12,515 nucleotides of DNA from an uncultured Selenomonadales bacterium (GTDB taxonomy: Bacteria > Bacillota > Negativicutes > Selenomonadales > Selenomonadaceae). Location: the NCBI GenBank assembly GCA_937877655.1, contig CALFJC010000095.1:1-12515 (forward strand), written 5' to 3'. Made by a program: the position numbers and the translations under genes. Below the pieces are notes generated by a model. The model was not told the origin of the DNA. It made no database searches and saw only the letters and a program-made list of their open reading frames with translations. This document shows positions 1-6,336 of this stretch, piece after piece; position 1 is the first letter of the stretch, and each line of letters starts with the position of its first letter.

Positions 1-86
1 GTCACCTCCTTCCTTCGAGGAAGAAAGCCGAGCCATCGAACTGCCTGACGCGAACACATATTATCATACGTCAAAAAATTTTTCAA
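1..86 (-). promoter_or_regulatory. Promoter and leader of a toxin gene lying left of the window
   Basis: Read on the minus strand, this has a -35 TTGAAA (86-81), 17 bases, then an extended -10 (TGA-TAATAT, 63-58), followed by a leader that ends with AAGGAGGTGAC at 11-1. The same arrangement precedes the toxin at 225-317 almost base for base. By analogy, a second small toxin should start a few bases beyond position 1. The gene itself is outside the sequence, so this is inference from the duplicated leader. Confidence 0.6.
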
Positions 87-99
87 TAAAAAAAGCCGA

Positions 100-128
100 T
101 TGACACGCCAAAAGTTTTGTGATAAATT
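100..128 (+). promoter_or_regulatory. Promoter of the putative antitoxin RNA
   Basis: A perfect -35 TTGACA at 100-105 is separated by 17 bases from TAAATT at 123-128. Transcription would begin near 135 and meets a rho-independent terminator at 210-233, with no plausible plus-strand reading frame between. This fits a short untranslated RNA. Confidence 0.65.
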
Positions 129-134
129 TTTCTC

Positions 135-233
135 GTGTTAAAAAGTAATTACGCGAAAGGCAGTCGATGTATCGACTCCTTCCCCGTTAATAGATGAGAG
201 ATTTTTTGGAGCCGATTTTACGGCTTATTTTTT
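135..233 (+). ncRNA. Putative type I antitoxin RNA, about 100 nt
   Basis: The RNA is bounded by the sigma-70 promoter at 100-128 and the intrinsic terminator at 210-233. It runs toward the toxin gene on the other strand. It overlaps the toxin's last codons (225-233) and all of the sequence just downstream, so the two transcripts would be complementary at their 3' ends, as known for TxpA/RatA and BsrG/SR4 of Bacillus. It contains an internal hairpin at 157-181 (AGTCGAT/ATCGACT with an AAGG/CCTT extension and one bulged C). The ends are predicted from signals, not measured. Confidence 0.55.
210..233 (+). terminator. Rho-independent terminator of the antitoxin RNA
   Basis: The stem is AGCCG (210-214) and CGGCT (221-225) with loop ATTTTA, followed by TATTTTTT. 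It is directional: the minus strand lacks a matching U run. The stem touches the toxin stop codon at 225-227. Confidence 0.65.
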
Positions 234-317
234 CTTGTGGTTATCGAAGTACGTGAGAGCCGCGAATGCGAGCGTCCCGACTTGGCAAATAATACTTACC
301 CAATCCAGAAACTCCAT
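225..317 (-). CDS. Small hydrophobic type I toxin, holin-like toxin (Hol_Tox) type
   Basis: This is a 30-residue peptide, below usual ORF cut-offs. It has a short N-terminus with Trp6, a hydrophobic membrane segment at about residues 7-23, and a polar basic tail (residues 22-30, TYFDNHKKK). The tail LTYxDxxxKK after a single transmembrane helix is characteristic of the putative holin-like toxins of Firmicutes, which depolarise the membrane when over-produced. The start is fixed by a very strong AAGGAGGTGA site five to six bases upstream. A hairpin in the leader (CTTCCT/AGGAAG, 331-345) overlaps the 5' edge of that site and could limit ribosome access. A convergent short RNA ends over its last codons and is the presumed antitoxin. 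Family membership is recognised from sequence character; toxicity is inferred. Confidence 0.8.
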   Translation of the reverse strand: MEFLDWVSIICQVGTLAFAALTYFDNHKKK

Positions 318-358
318 TACGCGTCACCTCCTTCCTTCGAGGAAGAAAGCCGAGCCAT
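317..358 (-). CDS. Possible 13-codon leader ORF coupled to the toxin
   Basis: An ATG at 358 opens a 13-codon frame (MARLSSSKEGGDA). It reads through the toxin's Shine-Dalgarno site and stops with TAA overlapping the toxin ATG (TAATG). Its own ribosome site is weak (AGGCAG). Ribosomes translating it would unfold the hairpin over the toxin's site, so it could act as a coupling leader, comparable in principle to mok of hok/sok. The start of this frame is also kept in the left repeat copy. It may equally be chance. Confidence 0.3.
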   Translation of the reverse strand: MARLSSSKEGGDA

Positions 359-379
359 CGAACTGCCTGACGCGAACGC

Positions 380-408
380 ATATTATCATACGCCAAAAAA
401 TTTTTCAA
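380..408 (-). promoter_or_regulatory. Toxin promoter
   Basis: On the minus strand TTGAAA (408-403) is followed after 17 bases by TAATAT (385-380), preceded by TGA as an extended -10. This predicts a leader of about 55 nt before the toxin start at 317. The same boxes are conserved in repeat copy 1. Confidence 0.6.
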
Positions 409-421
409 TAAAAAATGCTGA

Positions 422-450
422 TTGACGCGCCAAAAGCTTTGTGATAAATT
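422..450 (+). promoter_or_regulatory. Promoter of dhaKLM
   Basis: The boxes TTGACG (422-427) and TAAATT (445-450) are 17 bases apart, predicting a start near 457 and a leader of about 30 nt. It lies in repeat copy 2 at the position of the antitoxin promoter of copy 1, with -35 TTGACG instead of TTGACA. Confidence 0.6.
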
Positions 451-465
451 TTTTCGCAAAGCTTT
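433..465 (+). promoter_or_regulatory. Inverted repeat across the dhaK promoter, possible operator
   Basis: AAAGCTTTG (433-441) and CAAAGCTTT (457-465) are perfect 9-base inverted arms flanking the -10 box and reaching the predicted start point. The corresponding place in repeat copy 1 lacks the right arm and has a changed left arm, so the symmetry is specific to the dhaK side. It could bind a regulator of the operon. It could also form a hairpin before the U-rich stretch at 466-474. No regulator is identified. Confidence 0.35.
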
Positions 466-487
466 AATTTTTTTGGGAGGGATTTGT

Positions 488-1477
488 ATGAAGAAGTTGA
501 TTAATTCGATTGAGGCTGTCGAAGAGCAGATGATTCTCGGTCTGGTAAAATCTGCGCCCGATAAACTCCGCAAACTCGAATGCGGAAATGTGGTTGTCCG
601 CGCAGATAAAAAGGAAAATAAAGTTGCACTCGTCAGCGGCGGCGGCAGCGGGCACGAGCCTTCGCACGGCGGCTTTGTCGGAAAAGGAATGTTGGACTGC
701 GCGGTTGCAGGAGCAGTTTTCACTTCTCCGACGCCCGATAAAATTTTTGAGGGCATTAAAGCCGTTGCGACGGACGCGGGCGTTCTTTGCATTGTAAAAA
801 ATTACACGGGCGACGTTTTGAATTTTGAAATGGCAATCGACATGGCAGGCGACGAAGACATAAAAGTTGATCATGTTGTGGTTAATGACGACGTTGCTGT
901 TAAAGACAGTCTCTACACGACGGGACGGCGCGGCGTTGCGGGAACGGTTCTTGTTCATAAAATCGCGGGAGCCAAAGCCGAAGAAGGCGCGTCTCTTGAG
1001 GAAGTCAAAGCCGTTGCGGAAAAAGTTATCGCCAACGTCCGCACAATGGGCATGGCAATTTCTCCTTGCACGGTTCCCGCCGCCGGCAAACCCGGTTTTG
1101 AACTTTCGGAAGACGAAATGGAAATCGGAATCGGAATTCACGGCGAGCCCGGCACTCATCGCGACAAAATTGCTTCGGCGGACGAAATTGCCAAAACTCT
1201 CTTGGATAAAATTCTTGCCGACATCGACTATAAAAATCGCGAAGTCGTTGTTATGGTAAACGGCATGGGCGCGACGCCGTTAATGGAGCTTTACATCATC
1301 AATAATTTTGTTCAGGATTATCTCGCGGCGGCGGGCGTCAAAGTCTATGATACAATGGTTGGAAACTTCATGACTTCAATAGAAATGGCGGGCTTTTCGC
1401 TGACGCTTTTAAGATTAGATGATGAGCTTAAAAAACTTTACGACGCGCCCGCAGATACTCCCGCGCTTAAGAGGTAA
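488..1477 (+). CDS. dhaK: Dihydroxyacetone kinase, substrate-binding subunit DhaK
   Basis: This 329-residue protein is full length for DhaK. It binds dihydroxyacetone covalently so that DhaL can phosphorylate it to dihydroxyacetone phosphate in the cytosol. Diagnostic residues are in place: the glycine-rich loop with His56 (GGGSGHEP, 51-58), Asp109 in KNYTGDV, and the hemiaminal-forming His218 in GIHGEPG, at the same numbers as in the E. coli enzyme. The ATG at 488 is chosen for its GGGAGG site at 475-480; longer in-frame starts would run into the promoter and toxin leader. It is first of three genes spaced by 5 and 3 bases. The kinase takes phosphate from PEP via EI, HPr and DhaM rather than from free ATP. 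Confidence 0.95.
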   Translation: MKKLINSIEAVEEQMILGLVKSAPDKLRKLECGNVVVRADKKENKVALVSGGGSGHEPSHGGFVGKGMLDCAVAGAVFTSPTPDKIFEGIKAVATDAGVLCIVKNYTGDVLNFEMAIDMAGDEDIKVDHVVVNDDVAVKDSLYTTGRRGVAGTVLVHKIAGAKAEEGASLEEVKAVAEKVIANVRTMGMAISPCTVPAAGKPGFELSEDEMEIGIGIHGEPGTHRDKIASADEIAKTLLDKILADIDYKNREVVVMVNGMGATPLMELYIINNFVQDYLAAAGVKVYDTMVGNFMTSIEMAGFSLTLLRLDDELKKLYDAPADTPALKR

Positions 1478-1482
1478 TTAAA

Positions 1483-2115
1483 ATGATTGACGCGAAAAAA
1501 ATTCTTGAAATAATTTCTGCCGTTGCCAAAAAGATTGAGGCGGAGAAAGATTTTCTTACGCAACTTGATAACGAAATCGGCGACGGAGATCATGGAATAA
1601 ATCTTTCACGCGGTTTCAAAAGCGTTGAAGAAAAACTTCCGACTTTTGCCGATAAAGACATCGGAACGATTTTAAAAGGTGTCGGCACGCAACTTGTCTC
1701 GACTGTCGGCGGCGCGTCGGGTCCTTTATACGGCACGGCTTTTATGAAGGCGGGCAACGTTTGCAAAGGCAAAACGGAAATCTCGGACGCGGAATTTGTT
1801 TTGGCATTTGAGACGGCGATCAACGGAATAAAAATGCGCGGCAAAGCTGTCGAGGGAGAAAAAACCATGCTCGATGCTCTTTGTCCCGCTTGCAAAGTTT
1901 TAAAAGAAGAAATTGATTCGGGAAAAACTTTGACGGAAGCTTTGGCGGCGGGCGTCGAGGCGGCGGAAAAAGGCGTTGAATTTACCAAAACGATAATCGC
2001 CACAAAAGGACGCGCCGCTTATTTGGGCGAGCGCAGTCTCGGACATCAAGACCCGGGCGCGACTTCTTCGCTTTACATTTTGCAAACCGCGCTTAAAGTT
2101 TTGCAAAGGGGATAA
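1483..2115 (+). CDS. dhaL: Dihydroxyacetone kinase, ADP-binding subunit DhaL
   Basis: This 210-residue protein has the usual DhaL length. DhaL holds a tightly bound ADP that is rephosphorylated by DhaM and then passes phosphate to the substrate on DhaK. The Mg-nucleotide cluster is visible as Asp29, Asp34 and Asp36 in LDNEIGDGDHG (the family's three aspartates). The glycine-rich nucleotide loop VGGASGPLYGTAF follows, and the conserved C-terminal GERSLGHQDPGATS segment is present. The ATG is preceded by AAGAGG at suitable spacing and lies five bases after the dhaK stop. In some bacteria DhaL also controls the activator DhaR; no dhaR is present here. Confidence 0.95.
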   Translation: MIDAKKILEIISAVAKKIEAEKDFLTQLDNEIGDGDHGINLSRGFKSVEEKLPTFADKDIGTILKGVGTQLVSTVGGASGPLYGTAFMKAGNVCKGKTEISDAEFVLAFETAINGIKMRGKAVEGEKTMLDALCPACKVLKEEIDSGKTLTEALAAGVEAAEKGVEFTKTIIATKGRAAYLGERSLGHQDPGATSSLYILQTALKVLQRG

Positions 2116-2118
2116 AAA

Positions 2119-2499
2119 ATGGTTGGGATAGTGATTGTTTCTCATAGCCAGAAATTGGCGGAAGGCGTCGTTGAAATTTCTCGCATGATGGCTGAAAGTG
2201 CTCCGATTGTTGCGGCGGGCGGTTTGGAAGACGGAAGCTTGGGAACAAGTTACGAAAAAATCTGCGCGGCGATTGAAGAAGTTTATTCGGCGGACGGCGT
2301 GATAATTTTAGTTGACATGGGCTCGGCGGTTATGACGACGGAAATGGTTTTGGAGGATTTGGATAAACCGAACGTCAAAATGATTGATTGCCCGCTGGCA
2401 GAAGGCGCGGTTTTGGCGGCAGTTGAATCGGCAGGCGGGCGTTCTTTGGAAGAAATTTCTTCGCGTATTGAAGAAACTCGCACAGCCAAAAAATTTTGA
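2119..2499 (+). CDS. dhaM: PTS-dependent dihydroxyacetone kinase phosphotransferase subunit DhaM (EIIA-Man-like)
   Basis: This 126-residue protein is a single EIIA-type domain of the mannose PTS family. It carries phosphate from HPr to the ADP on DhaL. The phosphorylated histidine is His9 in VIVSHSQKLAEG, and the conserved VDMGSA segment follows in the middle. It lacks the HPr-like and EI-like domains fused in the E. coli protein, so it must use the cell's general HPr and EI. This short form is usual in Gram-positive bacteria. The start lies three bases after the dhaL stop, with AAAGGGG inside the end of dhaL as ribosome site. A strong terminator follows, ending the operon. Confidence 0.93.
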   Translation: MVGIVIVSHSQKLAEGVVEISRMMAESAPIVAAGGLEDGSLGTSYEKICAAIEEVYSADGVIILVDMGSAVMTTEMVLEDLDKPNVKMIDCPLAEGAVLAAVESAGGRSLEEISSRIEETRTAKKF

Positions 2500-2510
2500 G
2501 TAGCAAAAAA

Positions 2511-2545
2511 AATCTCCGACTTGAAAACGAGTCGGAGATTTTTTT
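2511..2545. terminator. Bidirectional rho-independent terminator between convergent genes
   Basis: A perfect 11-base stem, AATCTCCGACT (2511-2521) with AGTCGGAGATT (2530-2540), has an 8-base loop. A run of T follows on the plus strand and a run of A precedes it. It can therefore end both dhaKLM and the minus-strand gene that stops at 2569. Confidence 0.92.
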
Positions 2546-2568
2546 AATTACTCATTGCCCATTACAAA

Positions 2569-3333
2569 TTAATCATTGCCTTTGTGCGGGAGCCACTCCA
2601 CTTGAATTTTTATTTCTTCGCCCGCTTTGACGTCCATATCATAAACGTAAGGCTTATCGTGCCGAGCGGTTGTGAGAGTATCGAATATCACTTTTTCATT
2701 TACAGTGAGCTTGGTATAATCAATCCAATAATCAAACGTACTTGAGATCCTTACTTGAGCTTTTCCGACCGCATTTGCTTTCGCGACAATCTCCAAGTTA
2801 CCAACATAAGAATCAAGAGCATAACAAATTCCCCTGTCTTGCCACCATGACGGTTTAGATAATTTTGCTCTGTCGTCCGAAAAGGAAATTATTTTCAGAT
2901 TGTCTTCGTTCATTTCTTTATCCAGTCGGACAATTATTCTCGCGGTAAAATAGTCTTTAAACTTACGAACAATTTCTGCGTCATTGTCTTCATTAATTTT
3001 GCAAAAATCTTGTTCAAGAAAATGTTTCGCGTCTTGATAAAGCGGTCGATTGCTCTGACTTATCTCCACGTCCTCCAAAGCTTTCGTGACTCCGACAACG
3101 CTAACAATATGGGTAGAGCGACCGAAAACATGAGTGTCGTAATAAGATGCCGCATAACGATAAAGTTCTTCGTCGAAATAAGCGGTGAACAAGCCGTAAG
3201 TTCTGCTGGATTCAAACATTGCCTTCAAGCAAGTTGCAGGCAAATTGCCCGGAATAGGAGGATTATTTTTGCCTTCGGCGAGAATTTTTTCCGCTTGCAA
3301 GTCGCGGGGCTGTAAACAAAATACCCCCCCCAA
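2569..3333 (-). pseudogene. C-terminal part of the asparagine-synthase-like gene, in the -1 frame
   Basis: This frame continues the upstream protein without its own ribosome site. It is entered only if the reading frame slips by -1 (or one G is added) at the G run at 3331-3324. It contributes about 250 residues: an alpha-helical part first (CLKAMFESSRTYGLFTAY region), then a likely beta-rich end including SSTFDYWIDYTK and EEIKIQVEWLPHK. I do not recognise this C-terminal domain. With the frame restored, the full protein would be about 741 residues. Codon character matches the upstream half, so it was coding recently or still is. Whether it is broken, phase-variable, made by ribosomal slippage, or a sequencing error cannot be told from one sequence. 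Confidence 0.65.
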
Positions 3334-4793
3334 TTATCTTTGTCGGATGAAAAATTACGCGGGAAGCGTTCGTTGATTTTTTTTGCATACTCGATTGTTT
3401 CGGGCTTGATTGAGTGCTTGCTGTCAAAAGGAAACTTCAGCAAATCGGGAGCATACCGAGTAAAGAGCAATGTCATTAACAGTTTATGATCGGGACATTC
3501 GGGCGTGTTGAGTTTCAAAGTTCTCAATTCGGGATCGAGCGCAGGGGAAAGTAATATTTTGCTGTTGAAATAATGATAGATGGTAAATTTCCCGAAATGA
3601 TGTCTGCATCTTGTTTCTTGATAAAGGTATTGCGGAATATCTTCGCAGTCCTCGTCGGCAATTTTATATTTTTCGCGAATGGCACGGAAAGCAGAATTTG
3701 TTACCGTTTCCAAAGAATGGAATAGTTCACGGGACAAAGAATACGAATAATTCCTTGTCTTCCAATTTTGACCTTCCAAGTATCTTTTCGGTGATTTTTG
3801 CCAATAAGTCCGAATGATTTCTCCGCCATAGCCGGTGAGCTGATAGCACTTATCCGTTGTTTTTGAAGCATAAAACATAAATGACTTATGGAAAGTTTGA
3901 AGATTATAAAAATTACTGTTCCAACAATCGGAAAAACTGAAACGCAGAGTTTGATTTGCAGGAAGCGGCTGATTCAACTTAAAACCATAGTGCTCGGCAA
4001 TTTTGGAGGCGATCTCATAATCATCTTTGTAAGTATGAAGAGTACCCTTAATGGAATTAATTTTGCATTTGTTAAGGTCTATTCCCGAATGCAATGCGAC
4101 GACAAAGGCAACGCGACTGTCAAAGCCGCCTGTCAAATCCGCCGCGATAAATTTTGTGTGTTGTGCAATTCCGCGCAGGACAGAACTCCAAAAATCAATC
4201 CAACGATCCAAAGTCGCAATGCCTTCTTCAGAATCAAGCTCAACAGTATTTTCTCGATAGTCAATAAGCTCTGTCTCAAGTTGTTTATTCGTTGTTTCAA
4301 TGTGAATAATCGCATTTCTTTCAATGAGCCGAACTTCATTAACAGCGGTTTCCGAATAAGTATGACTGCATAAATCATTGAGAATTATTTGATGGCAATA
4401 ATCCCGATTGACAGTCAGCGGGTAGCGAAACTTAATGTGGTCGAGCAGGCGGAAAAAGGAATTGCTCAGCGCGAAATAATCCCCGTGACGGAAAAGGTAA
4501 ATGCCCCAGCAACCGTTTAAATCCTGCTTGATTGTAATTTGCCCGTCTTTGACTTCGACATAGACATAACAGCCGCGCCCGTCCAAATTTTTAGCGGCGG
4601 CTTCCGTCAAATTATCTTCTTCGTAAATGCCCGTCGCTTGAATCGAGTAGCCGTAAAATCGCGTTTTGACTTCGGCGAGATTGTTCGAGTCAATCAGAAA
4701 AAATTCTTTCTCAACGTCGAAAAAATTTGTACTGCCCTTTTCCAGCTCCGCGATTTGTGCCAATAACTTTTTGTGTTCTTCAGCATTTTTCAT
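3225..4793 (-). CDS. Asparagine-synthase-like (AsnB family) protein, truncated by a frameshift
   Basis: The protein has an AsnB-like layout. An N-terminal part resembles the glutaminase fold (LNGCWGIYLFRHGDYFALSN) but lacks the catalytic Cys2, so ammonia release from glutamine is unlikely. A synthetase part follows, with PP-loop LTGGFDSR (about residues 220-227) that binds ATP, and a later TGYGGEI segment at the place of the family's SGEGADE. Such proteins adenylate a carboxyl group and form an amide; the substrate here is unknown. The frame as written stays correct only to the WGG encoded by the G run, then reads about 32 unrelated residues and stops at 3225. I prefer the ATG at 4793, eight bases after AAAGGA, over the ATG at 4802. 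It is a single-gene unit with its own promoter and a shared terminator. Confidence 0.75.
   Translation of the reverse strand: MKNAEEHKKLLAQIAELEKGSTNFFDVEKEFFLIDSNNLAEVKTRFYGYSIQATGIYEEDNLTEAAAKNLDGRGCYVYVEVKDGQITIKQDLNGCWGIYLFRHGDYFALSNSFFRLLDHIKFRYPLTVNRDYCHQIILNDLCSHTYSETAVNEVRLIERNAIIHIETTNKQLETELIDYRENTVELDSEEGIATLDRWIDFWSSVLRGIAQHTKFIAADLTGGFDSRVAFVVALHSGIDLNKCKINSIKGTLHTYKDDYEIASKIAEHYGFKLNQPLPANQTLRFSFSDCWNSNFYNLQTFHKSFMFYASKTTDKCYQLTGYGGEIIRTYWQKSPKRYLEGQNWKTRNYSYSLSRELFHSLETVTNSAFRAIREKYKIADEDCEDIPQYLYQETRCRHHFGKFTIYHYFNSKILLSPALDPELRTLKLNTPECPDHKLLMTLLFTRYAPDLLKFPFDSKHSIKPETIEYAKKINERFPRNFSSDKDNWGGYFVYSPATCKRKKFSPKAKIILLFRAICLQLA
3324..3331 (-). other. Homopolymeric G8 tract at the frameshift point
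   Basis: There are eight consecutive G on the coding strand, read TGG GGG GGG TAT. The coding signal moves by -1 precisely here. Nine G (or six) would give one continuous frame. The tract also matches the X XXY YYZ form of a -1 slippery heptamer. Confidence 0.85.
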
Positions 4794-4814
4794 ACGCATC
4801 ATCCTTTCATGCCG

Positions 4815-4843
4815 ATCCTAATTTAAAAAAAGCTACCTGTCAA
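4815..4843 (-). promoter_or_regulatory. Promoter of the asparagine-synthase-like gene
   Basis: On the minus strand there is a perfect TTGACA (4843-4838), 17 bases, then TAGGAT (4820-4815). The leader would be short, with AAAGGA just before the start. The -10 box is moderate. Confidence 0.55.
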
Positions 4844-4881
4844 TTTTTTTATTCTAAATTTCAGTCGGATTATCGAATCAC

Positions 4882-4905
4882 AAAAAAAATCAGGATATTT
4901 CCCGA
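4882..4905 (-). terminator. Rho-independent terminator after murP
   Basis: On the minus strand TCGGGA (4905-4900) pairs with TCCTGA (4895-4890), including one G-U pair, over an AATA loop. Eight T follow. It lies 29 bases past the murP stop and separates it from the next gene's promoter. Confidence 0.7.
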
Positions 4906-4933
4906 AAAGACGTTTGAACAGCGGAAAGATTAT

Positions 4934-6316
4934 CTAACTTTCGGGCGGGTCGTCGAAGCCCAAAAACCATGTCGCGACAAAGCCCATGATATAAGACGTA
5001 ACGAGTCCGAAAAAATAAATCGGAATGTTATTCGTTGTGGCGGCAAGCGGCAAGCCCGAAATTCCGAGCGTCGCCGCACCGACAGTAAAAGTTGCTTGAA
5101 TTGCTCCGCCGAATGCCCCGCCTATGCAAGCTCCGATAAATGGTTTGAACAGCGGAAAAGTTACGCCGTAAATCAGCGGCTCGCCGACTCCCATCATGCC
5201 GACGGGCAGGGCAGAGACGATAGTTTTCTTGAGGAATTTATTTTTTGTTTTGAAATAAACCGCGATTGACGCGCCGACTTGTCCCGCGCCCGCCATTGCC
5301 AATATCGGCAACAAAATCGTTACGCCGAATTGCGAGATTAAATCGACGTGAATTGGCGTCATTGCCTGATGAATGCCCAACATGACAAGCGGCAACCATA
5401 CGCCCGCCAAAATAAATCCGACAACTGCGCCGCCCGATTGAATCGCTGTTGTTGCCGCCGCGCCTATTGCGTCCGACAATGTGCCGCCCAACGGTTGAAG
5501 AATAAAAATTGCCGCCGTGCCCGCCGTCAAAACCGTTACAAGCGGTGTTAAAAATAAATCAAACATTTCGGGGATAATTTTATGCAAATTTTTTTCGAGC
5601 CACGCGCCAAATGCCGCAACGATTATCACAGAGATAACTCCGCCGCGTCCGGGAACAAGTTCAATGTCAAAAAGATTTATGTTTGCAAGCCCGGGATGCG
5701 TCATCAATGCCGCCAAAACTCCGCCCAAAATCGGAGTGCCGCCGAAAACTTTTGACGCATTGACTCCGACAAATAAATTCATGCCCCAAAAAACCGCGTT
5801 GCCCGCTATCGCCAAAAGTTGAATAATCTGCGCGGAAGCAAGTTCGGGAGAAATTTTTATTGCCAAGCCGACGAGCCCCGTTATCAAACCGCAGGCAATA
5901 AAGCCGGGAATCAGCGGCGTAAAAATGCTTGAGATTTTTTTAAAGAAAAGTTTAATGGGTGTGGCATTTTTTTTGCGAATTTTTTCGTGCAGAGCTTTGG
6001 CGTCGCCGATTTTGACTTGACCGACTTTAACTGTGTTGGTTGCCTCCAAAATTTTATTAACCGCGCTTGTAACGGTTGTAGCTCTGCCGACGCCCAAAAT
6101 AACTTGAATTTCATCGCCGTCTTCGTTGACGCCCAACACGCCGTCGATTTTCTTCAACGCCTCAATCATGTACTCGTTCTTTTCAATCAGCTGAAGGCGC
6201 AAGCGCGTCATGCAATTTGTCGCTTGAATTACATTTGAATAGAGGACGTTGCCCGTGCCGCCGACCGTATTCAAAATATTTTTTGCGAGTTCCTCTGTTC
6301 TGTCCGTTTTATTAAT
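4934..6316 (-). CDS. murP: PTS EIIBC permease, N-acetylmuramic-acid (MurP) type
   Basis: The protein has an EIIB domain (about residues 1-90, numbering from 6316) and a membrane EIIC domain (from about 125) of the glucose superfamily. The phospho-cysteine is Cys35 in ATNCMTRLRL. That context, with VGGTGN before it, matches MurP more closely than glucose or trehalose permeases. The EIIC signature MGVGEPLIYG lies at 375-384. MurP imports and phosphorylates N-acetylmuramic acid during cell-wall recycling and relies on a separate EIIA; none is encoded here, nor is the etherase MurQ. Start choice: the TTG at 6274 has no ribosome site and would remove the first EIIB helix. AAGGAG at 6331-6326 points to an in-frame ATT at 6316, giving 460 residues. 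Substrate is inferred and other amino sugars are possible. Confidence 0.8.
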   Translation of the reverse strand: MNKTDRTEELAKNILNTVGGTGNVLYSNVIQATNCMTRLRLQLIEKNEYMIEALKKIDGVLGVNEDGDEIQVILGVGRATTVTSAVNKILEATNTVKVGQVKIGDAKALHEKIRKKNATPIKLFFKKISSIFTPLIPGFIACGLITGLVGLAIKISPELASAQIIQLLAIAGNAVFWGMNLFVGVNASKVFGGTPILGGVLAALMTHPGLANINLFDIELVPGRGGVISVIIVAAFGAWLEKNLHKIIPEMFDLFLTPLVTVLTAGTAAIFILQPLGGTLSDAIGAAATTAIQSGGAVVGFILAGVWLPLVMLGIHQAMTPIHVDLISQFGVTILLPILAMAGAGQVGASIAVYFKTKNKFLKKTIVSALPVGMMGVGEPLIYGVTFPLFKPFIGACIGGAFGGAIQATFTVGAATLGISGLPLAATTNNIPIYFFGLVTSYIMGFVATWFLGFDDPPES

Positions 6317-6336
6317 TTCAATCGTCTCCTTTTAAC

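Larger units (their letters stand above)
1..130. repeat. Direct repeat copy 1 (toxin leader/antitoxin promoter unit)
   Basis: This stretch recurs at 323-452 with a constant offset of 322 bases and only a handful of substitutions, for example at 56 and 71 and around 92-95. Both copies carry the same elements: a Shine-Dalgarno and hairpin on the minus strand, a minus-strand promoter, and a plus-strand promoter near the far end. Similarity fades just after the plus-strand -10 box. The repeat therefore marks a tandemly duplicated toxin-antitoxin unit whose left member is cut by the window edge. Confidence 0.9.
323..452. repeat. Direct repeat copy 2 (toxin leader and dhaK promoter)
   Basis: This is the second copy of the unit at 1-130. 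It supplies the promoter and leader of the toxin on the minus strand. On the plus strand it carries TTGACG-17-TAAATT, the counterpart of the antitoxin promoter in copy 1, but here that promoter faces dhaK. The copies diverge right after the plus-strand -10 box. Confidence 0.9.

Noticed and set aside
157..181. Hairpin as intrinsic terminator of the toxin mRNA
   Set aside because: On the minus strand the stem is followed by TCGCGTAATTAC before any T run, so it is not a standard terminator. It may only be an internal structure of the antitoxin RNA.
237..425. 62-codon plus-strand frame over the toxin locus
   Set aside because: It is the antisense of the toxin and its leader, starts at a GTG without a ribosome site, and shows no protein-like composition.
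422..487. N-terminal extension of DhaK to about 351 residues
   Set aside because: The extra 22 codons lie in the promoter and leader. The ATG at 488 has the ribosome site and gives the family's length and residue numbering.
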